Assembly: GCF_000485595.1 (NCBI RefSeq)
Contig: NW_014577069.1
Coordinates: 543,643-605,137 of the forward strand
From: Priapulus caudatus
Taxonomy: Eukaryota; Priapulida; Priapulimorpha; Priapulimorphida; Priapulidae
DNA: 61,495 nucleotides
Direction: 5' to 3'
Part shown: one piece after another, positions 36,363 to 48,290 of the stretch
How the letters are laid out: every line of letters starts with the position of its first letter
How positions within the stretch are numbered: position 1 is the first letter of the stretch
Position numbers and translations under genes: made by a program
The notes under the pieces: generated by a model
Told to the model about the DNA's origin: nothing
Database searches by the model: none
Seen by the model: the letters and a program-made list of their open reading frames with translations, nothing else

Positions 36363-37705
36363 TCCAAATGCTCACGTACGCTGGCGTTATCGCGCGGCTC
36401 CTTCCTCGCGCTCTCCTCGTCAGCGTGACAGCTCGCGGAAGCTGTGTCCATGGCTGACAACGTGACGTCGTTCGTAAATCATCGATTGCCCACGTTAACA
36501 GTCTCGTAGTGGTTCAGGGCCGCTAAATTTTGAACGGCAGGACGCTATATTATGTCACAAAAAAGCGTGAAATCTGTGGTCGTTTTACGGCGGAGTCGAA
36601 AATCTAATTGAAAGATCTGCTTTAAAGGTCTGATGTAAACGCCAAACCACCGCATCGCATGATAACATCGGCATTGATCTGGTACGAGCGCACGGCGAGA
36701 ACTTCACATTTCTTCTCACATCGGTTTGTGGTGTTAGCAGCACCAACAGCCCGAGCAATTTCGGACGTAGCAGAGCCGCCAAATATGACACGAATCACGT
36801 CGCGGCAGTGGCAAAGCCGTCTTCGAGTAATTTCGAAAACAGGAACATCGGAGATTGAAAACAAATCACTAGTCGTGAGAGCTGTTATCAAGCGTCTCGT
36901 TTCTGAATGCTTGTTTTTTGGGGAAAATGTGTCGCCTCCGTTTCTCGTAAAGAATAGACACAGCGCGCATTTCGTTAGCGTAACATTTTCGATAAAAACC
37001 TGGAAACTGGCCTGCGTTTCGTTGCCCGGCTATTCGCCCTGTTGTTTTCCTCTGCCGAGTGCAATCAGAGTGCCCATCAAACGTTATCAGGTGAAAGTTT
37101 CTCAATTATAAGCGTAATGATGTGTAATTGAAATACCATTAAACCACACGCATTGCACTTCGTGGGCTCATTGATATAATCTGTGTATGATAAACTGCCC
37201 AAGTTACGGCAGTTCCTTTTCAATGATATACGGTTTACAGCAACACTAGCGAACAACGAACTACGTTATCGTGTAATTAACGGTGAAGGCTGCCCGTTGA
37301 ATTATTAATATTGACGCGATATTGTTACGTCAAATGATTGCGATGATGCGGCGAAATCGTATATTTAGCATCCTGTGCGCAGATGCTTCATGGCTTTCCA
37401 TGCATATTTTTCTTATACATAACGCGTAATGCGTACGTATGAGCGTACGTACACGATCGCCAGGCAGACAGCCCAAGTATATTCATAACTGCCCGAATAC
37501 TGCATCATCACTACCACTAACAGGCTGATGTTGAAAGCAATTAGCGTCCCTCCATCGCAATTCCAATGCATTAATGTCAGGGCCCGAATATTTATGAGGA
37601 ACGGCACCCCGGCGATGATTATGCATACGAATCGGGGGACCGTGTGCGCGATCGTATTATAGTTTAACTCACATCCATATCACGTCGTTGGTATCTTGCC
37701 CGGTA

Positions 37706-37770
37706 TATTATATATATATTAATATATATATCTATATATATATATATATATCGTATATATATAAATATGA
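37706..37770. repeat. (TA)n microsatellite
   Basis: Interrupted TATATA tract. Confidence 0.95.
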
Positions 37771-38873
37771 CGCTAGCAAGTTTTATCGATACTGACACCG
37801 CGTAAGATTAATGTTTCGGGCAGATTGGACAATCCCAATATTTTGGGCGTTGGTATACTTAGGGGAACCCACGGCGCCATCAGACGGGTTCAACGTTTAA
37901 GTGCTCACTGTAAGCGTGACGTCACTAACTAAACTAGCTAGCTAATAAGTGAAGCTATATACACATATACGCGTAAACGTCATTGTCAATTCTTACCGTT
38001 TCTGCTGTTTTCTATAAATAGCTCGGTTTTGTTGTGTAATTACGTGAACCCGTTTTGTTCAGCATGATTTCCGATCTATAACGAGTGTCATCTAAGTAAT
38101 CATTCATTATGTAATGTTATCATATAATGTCCGGTCCCATTGATTGATCTAACACGTGAGTATGCATATGTGTTAATTCATAAGAAATGACGAGTTACAC
38201 GCGTGTGTACACAGCTGTTTGCATCTGTTGAGAAACTGAGCCACGATTTTGTTTCGAAAGTGTTTATACAGTTACCTAAGCGCTAGTCATTCTCTTCATC
38301 TTAGCAAGATACGCGCAAATGGTTTAAGCCATATATCGGTAACCGAAAATTGATAATGTTTAACTTGCAAGCAACGGCGTGACTGCGCTAACCTCTCGTA
38401 TCACGATAAGTAGAGCATCCGATTTTATTGCGCCAATGACAAGAATAAGCTGTCAGTGTTGGGGCATCACACGCCGAAAGTTTTAATGTGATCATGATGT
38501 TCATTTAATATTACCTTCGATATTTATGTAACACATGACTGATTTTCGTAACTGATATAATAGCTCATAATATGACACAATGATCCGGTTCTAATCAGTG
38601 TGTGCACACTGCAATACGCGTATAACCCATCATCCTCATTCTGAAATAATTAAAAAAAAAAATTAATTCGTGATATATACATTGGGAAACACATTTTCAA
38701 CCATAATTCCAACAGGCGATGTGCGAAGCGCGCACTATCCGCCCCACGCCGTTCAGAAGTAAGCGCCTACTTTCTTGCGATAAAACACAGGCTCTAGGCA
38801 GTACGCGGTGAATCAATTTTGTTTCGTCGTTATAACGTTTTATTATACAAAACTTTATATCTATATATAATTT

Positions 38874-38874
<1 letters not shown>

Positions 38875-38922
<48 letters not shown>

Positions 38923-38925
38923 TGT

Positions 38926-38973
<48 letters not shown>

Positions 38974-39004
38974 GTGTGTTGTGTGTGTGTGTGTGTGTGT
39001 GTGT
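38875..39004. repeat. (GT)n microsatellite
   Basis: About 65 GT units with GTTG interruptions. Confidence 0.95.
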
Positions 39005-39649
39005 TACCCTAAACTACTACTATTTTAACGGGAACAGCGTCCATAGTATAACTTAATTATGTATAGTATATAGTAGGCCTAAAGAAAAATTGGCTTAGTC
39101 GTGCAGACGTGAAGTGGATTTAACTGTTTCGCGGCGCGTTTGTCTTCTGCGGAGTCCAGTCCGAACAAAAAATGAAAGGAGTACTAATGTAACTATATTC
39201 TATGCTATATATATATATATTATATATATATATATATATATACATATATATGTCTTCCTTTCATTAGCAAAGATGAGGCTACTCGTTTGAGATCGACGCC
39301 GATTCGAGGTCATGAGACATGCGCGGGCAGACATGTCTGGCTGGCGGGGCGGTGGTGAAAAGCAACATTAGCTCTCCAGTTGGCTTATGTGGCGCGCGCC
39401 TCGTGTGCTCGTGCATGCCGTAACGACGGCAGAGCATTTCAATCCAAATCTTCGCCATCGATGTCCGTAGATATTTAGAAATGTCAATGCAAAATGAAGA
39501 TGGATACAGTGGTGGTGTATCTCGGTGATATATATATATAGGTACATATATATATTATTATAAAAATTCAAAATTTTTAAAAAACGCAACAACTTTCGAA
39601 ATTATGAAGAATTGGTCTGTGTGAAAAAGTTGGCAAATCATAATATTAT

Positions 39650-39662
39650 ATATATCATACAT

Positions 39663-39720
<58 letters not shown>

Positions 39721-40196
39721 CACGACACACACACACACACACACACACACTATCGCCGCACACACACACCACACCACAAGCACCCACNNNNNNNNNNGAA
39801 AGCACATGCACACACGAACGCACGCACACACACATACAGACGCACGCACACACACACACGCATGCACACACGAACATGCACACACGCTCGTGCACACACG
39901 CGAAAGCACATGCACACACGAACGCACGCACACACACATACAGACGCACGCAAACACACACACGCACACACACGCACGCGCGCACACCACACGCACGCGT
40001 ACGTACGCACACATGCGCACACGCGTACATACGCACGCACACACACACGCGCGCGCGGCGCACGCACACGCACACGCACACGCAAGGACACACATGCACG
40101 CACACGGCATCGACACACACCACGCTCGCGCGCGCGCCGCGCACACACACACACACACACACGCGCCGCGCGCACACCACACAACAGATTATATAT

Positions 40197-40240
<44 letters not shown>
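39650..40240. repeat. (CA)n/(CACG)n/(TA)n block containing a gap
   Basis: Simple repeats with a 10-N gap at 39788-39797. GAAAGCACATGCACACACGA recurs at 39798 and 39902, a roughly 50-bp duplication right at the gap edge. Confidence 0.9.
39788..39797. other. Assembly gap, 10 N
   Basis: Ten Ns in the CA-rich block. Confidence 1.
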
Positions 40241-40251
40241 ATGTATGTATA

Positions 40252-40288
40252 TCAGGAGTAGATAGGAGGATAGGAGATCTACTCCTGA
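40252..40288. repeat. Hairpin with TCAGGAGTAGAT arms
   Basis: TCAGGAGTAGAT and ATCTACTCCTGA flank a 13-base AGGAGG-type loop, directly after a long TA tract. Confidence 0.9.
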
Positions 40289-40294
40289 TGTATA

Positions 40295-40340
40295 TCAAGA
40301 GTCCATAATAGAAAAATAATTTCCTATTATGGACTATTGA
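40295..40340. repeat. Hairpin with TCAAGAGTCCATAATAG arms
   Basis: TCAAGAGTCCATAATAG and CTATTATGGACTATTGA pair with one mismatch. The core is shared with hairpins at 41.5 and 48.4 kb. Confidence 0.9.
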
Positions 40341-40982
40341 TATATATCATATATGATGTCATTCTTACTATTACATCATTGACGCGAATACATGTAAATT
40401 TACTATATAACGCTTCTTATACGTACGGCGGCTGAAACACTTGCGACTTCGTGCTGCTGCTGCTGTTGCTTCGCTCCGTGACAGACGTGATTTGGTGAGA
40501 CAACACGGCGTGCCCGTGTATATATGCTACCTGGCCGGTGGTGGCTGTGGGGGGGAGCGGCGGGTGCGAGGGGGGGGGGGTGAGGGCAATCTGCATGCAT
40601 CGCGCACGCTGCATCTCTCTGTACGTTGCTGTGCAGAGAGAGGGAGAGAGAGAGAAGGGGGAAGGCCAGCGGCACTCTGTGTCGGTATTGATTCCTGCGC
40701 TAGGTGCTCCAGACTATACCAACGCTGTAGCTGGCCGGGCGCGGTTGGCACACAGGCAGGCACACGCGCATCTCTCCGGCTTACGAGCGCGATTAGCAAC
40801 GCCTCGATGGCTCCAGCGTCTAGTGTGGCTCCCGCCTAACGGCTCTCCCACGGCTCGCCGCCATCTTTGTTTCTTCGAAACGCGACGGTGCTGCCGCGAG
40901 CGGTCATCACGGAAGGCTGTCTCGCAGTTGAGGAGGCTGGCACGTACGGGTAGCTAGCTACCGATCTCTCCATGTACGTGGC

Positions 40983-41131
40983 TTACTCTAGGATGAGGCA
41001 GTGTGACATGTGCTCGCAGAAGTACTCGTATAGTTCGTGCGACGCTCCGGGACAATTCGTCAGTTCCAGCTCCTGAAGCTGCCGCAGGTTGACCAGACCC
41101 GATAGAGCACTCGGTGACAGAAGCGGACAGC
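40983..41131 (-). CDS. FBXL16: Terminal exon of an F-box/LRR protein, FBXL16-like
   Basis: After acceptor cacacag the frame reads [35 protein letters not shown], then [13 protein letters not shown] and TAA at 40985-40983. This is the last leucine-rich repeat and C-terminal tail of FBXL16 (vertebrate [20 protein letters not shown]...LPRCLVIE). FBXL16 is an LRR F-box-type protein reported to bind PP2A. Upstream exons should lie to the right on the minus strand; I searched for the SLSGC-type repeats by eye to 61.5 kb and did not find them, so the intron is long or the gene is split by the duplicated, noisy blocks. Confidence 0.75.
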
Positions 41132-41159
41132 CTGTGTGCGATAGATAACACATGCCATA

Positions 41160-41332
41160 GACACAAGGAGAAAGTGCGAGGGGAAAGAGAGAGTATGGGG
41201 AGACGGGAAGACAGACAGTCAGATAGATAGGTAGAGAGAGAGTATGGGGAGACGGGAAGACAGACAGTCAGATAGATAGGTAGAGAGAGAGAGGGGGGGG
41301 GAGAAAGAGAGAGAGAGAGAGAGAGATGGATA

Positions 41333-41383
<51 letters not shown>

Positions 41384-41515
41384 GCACACAGACTTCCCCA
41401 AACACAGATAGATAGATAGATAGATAGCGCAAGCGAGATAGAGGGAGAGAGGGGGAAAGATAGATGGATAAAAAGAGAGCGCGCGCGAGAGAGAGAGGGA
41501 TAGATGGATAGAGAG
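41160..41515. repeat. GA/GATA/CA simple-repeat block
   Basis: Includes a 58-bp duplication (GAGAGAGTATGGGGAGACGG at 41187 and 41235), (AC)n at 41334-41382 and (GATA)n at 41407-41428. In the intron upstream of the FBXL16-like exon. Confidence 0.9.
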
Positions 41516-41516
41516 C

Positions 41517-41555
41517 TAGAGTCCATAATAGAAAATTTCTATTATGGACTCTTGA
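41517..41555. repeat. Hairpin, GAGTCCATAATAGAAA family
   Basis: GAGTCCATAATAGAAA pairs with TTTCTATTATGGACTC almost without a loop, ending CTCTTGA. Embedded in GA-rich simple repeat. Confidence 0.9.
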
Positions 41556-41750
41556 TAAAGAGAGATAGAGAGAGAACGAAAGAGACAGCTAGAGAGCGAG
41601 AGAGCGAGAGAGAGAGAGAGGAGGTGAAACCGAGCGGGTGTCACGATCCTTGATTAGAATCGCGAGGCAGTAACTAGCAGTTAGTGCTAGCTAGGTTAGC
41701 AGGTTAGCAGACGTGGCTGCCTTCCCGCACAACACTCGCCATATTTATAT

Positions 41751-41810
41751 ATTAATGCTTGTTGTTGGGGGCACTATGACAGCATAGTGCCCCCAACAAC
41801 AGGCATTAAT
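41751..41810. repeat. 28-bp-arm palindrome with ACAG loop
   Basis: ATTAATGCTTGTTGTTGGGG plus GCACTATG pairs with CATAGTGC plus CCCCAACAACAGGCATTAAT, one mismatch, 4-base loop. A noisier copy is at 48681-48743. Confidence 0.9.
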
Positions 41811-42404
41811 GTTTTTAGTGCATCACATGACTTTGCAATCTACTCGGCAAATATGAAGTGAATAAGACAAAGTTTCTTAAACGAACAATTTCAATTTGTA
41901 AAACACAATGCGTTATAATAACAATGCGTCGCGCAAGCAATAGTGCCCGCTCAACCAATCATGTAATGCACTAATCGTTCATTGTTCTCTTTTACCGCGA
42001 TACCGAACACGGATGAAAAGATAAAACGATTCGTTTATGGACGCCCGCGTCCAAACCAACGACATCAAACAACGAACAAAAACAGGCGTACAGAAAGGCT
42101 CTGTCGTCGACGCAAATAAATTAAACGCGACCGCCGGGAGTTCGGAGGCACGCTGTCTCGCTGGCACATCATTACTCACCGGTGTCGGTCCCTACCTATC
42201 AAGTCTAAACTCTAACTAATATAAACATTACACATTTTATACAAACTTTCAATTGACAGTTTGTGTTCGTCCAAGTGTACACAACCTATCGTAACACAAA
42301 GACGAGCTGTGACTGGACGGGTCGGCACGCATGCGCATACGCATCCTATATCATGTATTTCGCACACGTCAGGAATTTCGCGCGACACCGGCAAGTGACG
42401 CTCA

Positions 42405-42700
42405 AGAGGTCGTTGTCGTATCAGGTACTACAGATATGCACCCGAGGTACATATTTGTATACACAAAGTGTACCAGACTTGTACTACAGAAGTGTACACT
42501 AACCCTAACCCTAACCCTAGCCCTAACCCTAACCCTAACCCTAACCCTAACCCTTAACATACCTCATATAAAAATATAAACATAATACTAAACAACCTAA
42601 AACTACCTCCTAATTATATAAAAATATAAACATAATACTAAACAACCTAAAACTACCTCGGGTACATATCTGTAGTACCTGATACGACAACGACCCCATC
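42405..42700. mobile_element. Foldback element with telomere-like loop
   Basis: The arm at about 42409-42449 (GGTCGTTGTCGTATCAGGTA, then CTACAGATATG) is inverted at 42655-42695. Between them lie a (CCCTAA)n tract and two copies of AAAATATAAACATAATACTA. Confidence 0.85.
42498..42555. repeat. Interstitial telomeric repeat (CCCTAA)n
   Basis: About nine CCCTAA units with one CCCTAG variant, the metazoan telomere motif. Degraded copy at about 49489-49560. Confidence 0.95.
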
Positions 42701-43149
42701 TGCGCAAGTGACCGCTCGCGTGCCTGCATGCGTGCCTGCATGCATGCGTGCGTGCGTGCGTGCGTGCGTGCGTGGCTCCAGCACGCCTCCCTGACGCGTA
42801 CGCCTTGCAGGGAGGGAGTCTTGCAATTGATATAGCCTCGCGCGATGGAAGACGCTAGAGGCGTGCTGGAGCAATGCACACACGCCTCCGCGACGCTACC
42901 GACTTGCATGGAGGGAGGGAGTTTTGCAATTGATACAGCCTCGCGATGCGACACGCGGCTAACTCTGTTGGCGTTAACTTCGCCGTGCCGCAGAGCGCTT
43001 TAATTGAATCCGCGCCCATCAGTGCGCGATATGATTTGGCGCTACCCGCGTGTGATAGAATTTTGCTACTATAGCTGTGAAGAGTATAGCCGCTAGAACG
43101 CAATGCATACCCGGCAGATATAGCGAATGCTCATGCTGAGTTCGTGACG

Positions 43150-43412
43150 TGCGTGTGTGCTTATGGGCGTGCGCGCATGCGTGCATATATTCGCGCACAT
43201 GCGCGCGCATTCACTCACAAACACGCACACGTACGCATGCACGAGCACACGCCCGCATTTACGAACACATGCACGCACGCATTCACGAACACATGCACGC
43301 ACGCATTCACGAACACATGCATGCACGCACTCACGAACACACGCACGTGCTCACTCACGCACGCACGCACGCACGAACACACGCACGTATGCGCACACGC
43401 ACGTATGCGCAC
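43150..43412. repeat. CACG-rich tract with 32-bp units
   Basis: Three units of ACGAACACATGCACGCACGC-TTC type at 43262-43335 within a CACG tract. Confidence 0.85.
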
Positions 43413-45297
43413 ACATAGTGGGGTCAGTAATGTTCGTGCAAGTCACCACACTCTGTATAGTGAGTGCAAAAGCATAAATATTTAATAAGGCGGTAAACTA
43501 GTGTATCCATCTATACTTCAGTAATAGCTTTTTTAGTCCGTTATTGGTAGCGTAAATAACTGTTTGAGAAACCATATTTAATTGCTTCAGTCACATTGTA
43601 TGAAGCCATGTTGTTATCGGACGTGGGCTTTCATTTAACACAAATTGCTGTTTTTAATTTCTGAACTCAATCTGTGCACGAAGATGAAATTTTGTAATTT
43701 ATAAGCTGTCAGTTCACAGAACGAGACAAACATTAATGAACACGTCGTACGTGGTGCTAATTGAATTTCCCCTTTACGTAGTGTGTCCGCCAGGGCGAGT
43801 GTATAGAGCAGGTAATAGCAATCAAGAGCTAGGAACCTACACACCTGGTGTTAACAAACAGATTACTGAATAATCTCGGCTAAAACTAAAATTCAAAATT
43901 ATTTACGAAAACCTTGATTTGTAAGTTCACAGTCAATCGATTTCAATATGCAATATCAGACGCTATTATAGTGATTTCTCTCATATTCTTCGCAGCACAA
44001 GACAAGTAATCCGGGTGAAACATCAAGGGCTAATTATTATTATTATTGTTATTATTATTATTATTACGTGTTATTATCTCTTGCTAACATTGATAGTCAT
44101 TTAGACAAAACATTCAGGGCTATAGGCTGAGCATATTTCTGGGGATATATATATCCATGGGCAATGATACGAACAGTTTTCAAAGGCAATATGCTACACT
44201 AGAGGGCAGCACTTGATTATAATGTACAGTACCTTAGTACAGGAATCATTGCCGCACGCGTTCGCAGCATACGTTTACACAAGTTGCACACGTACCAGCA
44301 TTTCAACCAAATATTGTTCTCACGCCAGATTGCTATCGCCTTGTTGTTTAGGGTCAAATACAGGCGCAAGCATCAACAAAATGTCATTTAAGCACGTGGT
44401 GGAATGCGTTTTCCAACATGACCCACACGCGGTGAGAAGTCATAAATGCGTAGTCCTACATATATTCCCTTCGACGAATACGGCCCATTGGGGCTAACAT
44501 ATTCGGATCGTTGTTGCCAATTAGCATAGCGAATATCTGTCTCTCACGTGGTGTATACGAGCGGAGAAATTCAGCGACCGATGCAAAAATGTGCGCTGTG
44601 TATAGCCGAGTCATCCTATACATCCGAAAGATGTATACCGTGTATACGCCAGGAGTAATGAGATTGCATATAAGCAGCCACTCCGCATTTCGCCCGTGAC
44701 TTACCCAACGCTCATATTGACGGCGCTATAATGTACTGGTAGCGAGCAATGCCAATACCAACGCGACTGAGTAGTGTGATGCTTTCTGCGCTGTCACGAG
44801 TGAATTAACATGCGCAGCTAATGCGCGCAGCAGCTAACAACGCGCAGGCTTTACGCTACGCCTATGCTACGGTGGGTGCGGCCTACGGTGGCTGCATCTT
44901 CCCGTGTAGCCCTTTCGCCCCTGCAACGGTGGGGTGAAGTTACATGGTCCGCCACCTGTAGCGGGAGCAAAGGCGATACACGGGTAGAGCTACATGAATG
45001 CGTAGGCCTATACATATGCGTATTAATTATTAGTTTTCGTACGGCTAGACTGAAGGCGAATGAAGCCCAGCCAGGTCCGAAACGCACGCAGTGGAAAGGG
45101 GAAGGGCACATAAGGCATGGGAATCTTACGCGGATCCGTGGACTTACTGGATCTAGGTTTCATTCTGGAGCATAATACAAATCCGCTGCGAAATTACGGT
45201 GTATACGACTGATCATGAGCAGAGAGTGAGCGATGGCCGGACGTGAGACTGGTATACGCAGTGCGCGGTCGAGGTGCAATTTCTACATAATCCCTGT

Positions 45298-45428
<131 letters not shown>

Positions 45429-46153
45429 TTAGACTCGATCTGGTGTCAACAGTTGTTTACTAAACCTATATTTACTGGTGTTGTCACGTGATTACCCAAT
45501 ATTCTATGCATAGACTCCGTATCAATATATTATAGGAAGTATTTACAAATATAAAAAAACAAGTAAATTTTACACAATGTGGATTTATGGTTCTATTTTT
45601 AGTATTGACCGCACAATAGATTGAAGCGCCCATAATATAACGTCGTTTTTAACATATTGTGATTTTTAATTCCTAAAATTTGATTCATACTGATCTAGCT
45701 TCCGAGAGACTTTGCCCCTCCCCCGCCGAGGACGACAATTAAGGAGCGACGGTATAGGCAGGAAGGTGGTGGGGGTCTGGGGTTTCTTTTCAATTTCCTA
45801 TTCTCATGCCTGATTAAATCTGCAGATTCGCCAAGTTTATAATGCCAACGCCAAAAGCGTATATGCACGGACACGCTCGCGCATTAAAATGCAAGACCGA
45901 TATATCGTGTAAACAGTAGCGTGCGTGCGTATTATCATAATTTGAGCTTATGTATATATTTTTGATTTACGCGATTGACGGAATGACGTTTACAACACAA
46001 AACAATTTCGACAAATATTTGCGTGGACGGATTTAAGTTTCTATGATACTCATCCAGTATTGATAGATGCGTACGCGGCACAAGGATGTTTGCGAAGCAA
46101 GGCGCCAGGCAGAGAGGCTGGGTACAGCAAGATACGAGCTAAATCAGAAGGAC

Positions 46154-46261
<108 letters not shown>

Positions 46262-46289
46262 CTGCGCGCGCGCGCGCTGCCATTCAGCT

Positions 46290-47275
46290 CACACAGCGCA
46301 CACGTACGCATCGCAGCGAGCACACGCCCGGCATTTACGAACACATGCACGCACAGCATTCACGAACACATCACGCACGCATCACGAACACATGCGCATG
46401 CACGCACTCAACGAAAACACACGCAGCGTGCTCCGTCACGGGAGCACGCACCACGCACGCACACACGGCACGTATGCGCACAGACGCACGCTATTGCGCG
46501 CACATAGGGGGTCAGTAATGTTCGTGCAAGTCACCAACACTCTGTATAGTGAGTGCAAAAAGCATAAATATTTAATAAGGCGGAACTAGTGTATCCATAC
46601 TATACTTGCAGTAATAGGCTTTTTTAGTCCGTTATTGTAGGCGTAAATCAACTGTTTTGCAGAAACCATCATTTAATTGCTTTCAGTCACAGCATTGTAT
46701 GAAGCCATGTTGTTATGCAGCGTTGGGCTTTCATTAACACAAATTGCTGTTTTTAATTTTCTGGACTCCAATCATGGTGCAGCGAGATGAATTTTGTAAT
46801 TTATAAGGCTGTCAGTTCACAGAACGAAGACAAACATTAATTGGAACACGGTCGAGCGTGGTGCTAAATTGAACTTTCCGCCTTTACGTAGTGTGTCGCA
46901 GGGCGAGTGTAATAGAGGCAGGTAATAGCAATCAAGAGCTAGGAACCGTACACCACCTGATGTTAACAAGCCAGATGTACTGAATAATCTCGGACTTAAA
47001 ACTAAAATTCAAAAATTATTTACGAAAACCTTGATTTGTACAGTTTCACAGTCAATCGATCTCAATATGCAATATCAGACGCTATTATAGTGATTTCTGC
47101 TCATTATTCCTCAGCAAGCACACCAGACAAGTTAATCCGGGTGAAACATCAAGGGCTAATTATTAATTATTATTGTTATTGATTATTATTATTACGTTGT
47201 TATTTATCTCTTGCTAACATTTGATAGCTCATTTAGCACCAAACATTCCAGGGCTATAGGCTGAGCATATTTCTG
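46290..47275. repeat. Segmental duplication, second-half copy
   Basis: From CCCGGCATTTACGAACACAT to GGGCTATAGGCTGAGCATAT it aligns with 43250-44140, with frequent extra single bases. Confidence 0.85.
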
Positions 47276-47570
47276 GGGGGGGGGAGGCGAAAATTTCAAT
47301 GACTGCAACTGTGTAATGATGAGGCGAGGGCGCATGCTCTTGTCCGACGTGCCATAGTGTGGTACGGGGTGGGGCTAATGACAAGGCTTTCACCGAAAGT
47401 GACCAAAAAAATCACGTATAATTATTTACGTGTTATATAGCCAAGGCTTATTTTTTTAATTTTTGCTGCGGTCAAAATCTAGGGGGCAGCTGCCCCTTGC
47501 CCCCGTCCACAGGCTAGCGGCCGCTGACATTTTAACAAAGGTAAGAGGTAACATAGCAAGAATCTATTTA
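47275..47570. mobile_element. Probable MITE fragment
   Basis: A poly-G start (47275-47284) and the GGGGGCAGCTGCCCCTTGCC segment followed by GGCTAGCGGCCGCTG resemble hAT-type MITE ends. It separates the two duplicated pieces. Confidence 0.35.
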
Positions 47571-47710
47571 GCTTTACCATGAACAACATTTATCTGCGCG
47601 CACAGACCTAACGCACGCTAGATATTTTGCCCATCTCTGTCGTGCATGGTTAAGTACATAATAACATATACGTCGTATTTGGGGGCAAAAAAATAAAGAA
47701 ATGCATATGT

Positions 47711-47716
47711 GTGGGC

Positions 47717-47796
<80 letters not shown>

Positions 47797-47835
47797 GAAG
47801 AGACGAGAAAGAGAAGAGAGAGGGAGAGAGAGAAA

Positions 47836-47891
<56 letters not shown>

Positions 47892-48290
47892 GAGAGAGAG
47901 AGAGAGACACAAACACATCGAGCATACAAACACACCGCGAGAAAAAGAGAGACGGAGAAGAGAGAAGCTGGCAGATGCCGCAGCACACACCATACACCAG
48001 CACACACACACACACACACCACACACACACACACCAAAAACAGCACACACGCACGCACGCACGCAGGCACTGCACGGGCACGGCATAGCGCACGCACGCA
48101 CGCACGGCCACGCACGTACGTACACACACAGTACAGCACACACAGCACTACACACAACACAGCCACACACAGCACATCACACACACACAGCACACACACA
48201 CATGGGGGGCACACACTCATCACACACACACGAGGCACACCCACCACACACACACACACACAAGCACACATACGCAACCGACAGACCTTC
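47711..48290. repeat. (GA)n then (CA)n block
   Basis: GA tract at 47711-47917 and CA-rich tract at 47980-48265; frames such as poly-Arg-Glu and poly-Ser-Leu are artefacts. Confidence 0.95.

Larger units (their letters stand above)
36363..40251. other. No recognisable gene outside simple repeats
   Basis: The 150-codon plus frame at 36659-37111 has overlapping open minus frames, no motif and no convincing splice context; I do not call it. Confidence 0.5.
41392..44140. repeat. Segmental duplication, intact copy
   Basis: The first part (41392-43210) matches 48285-50215; the second part (43230-44140) matches 46290-47275. Same orientation, order swapped, about 10% indel-type difference. It contains two palindromes, a foldback with telomeric loop and an ACGC-type tract. 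Confidence 0.85.

Noticed and set aside
36659-37111. 150-codon plus-strand frame
   Set aside because: No recognisable motif; overlapping open minus frames of similar length; no splice or conservation support.
39612-40308. Long overlapping frames rich in Thr-His, Cys-Val and Arg-Thr
   Set aside because: They are translations of CA/CACG simple repeats, open on both strands and several frames, and cross an N gap.
42498-42555. Telomeric repeat as a true chromosome end or fusion point
   Set aside because: Only about nine units, inside inverted arms and with unique sequence on both sides.
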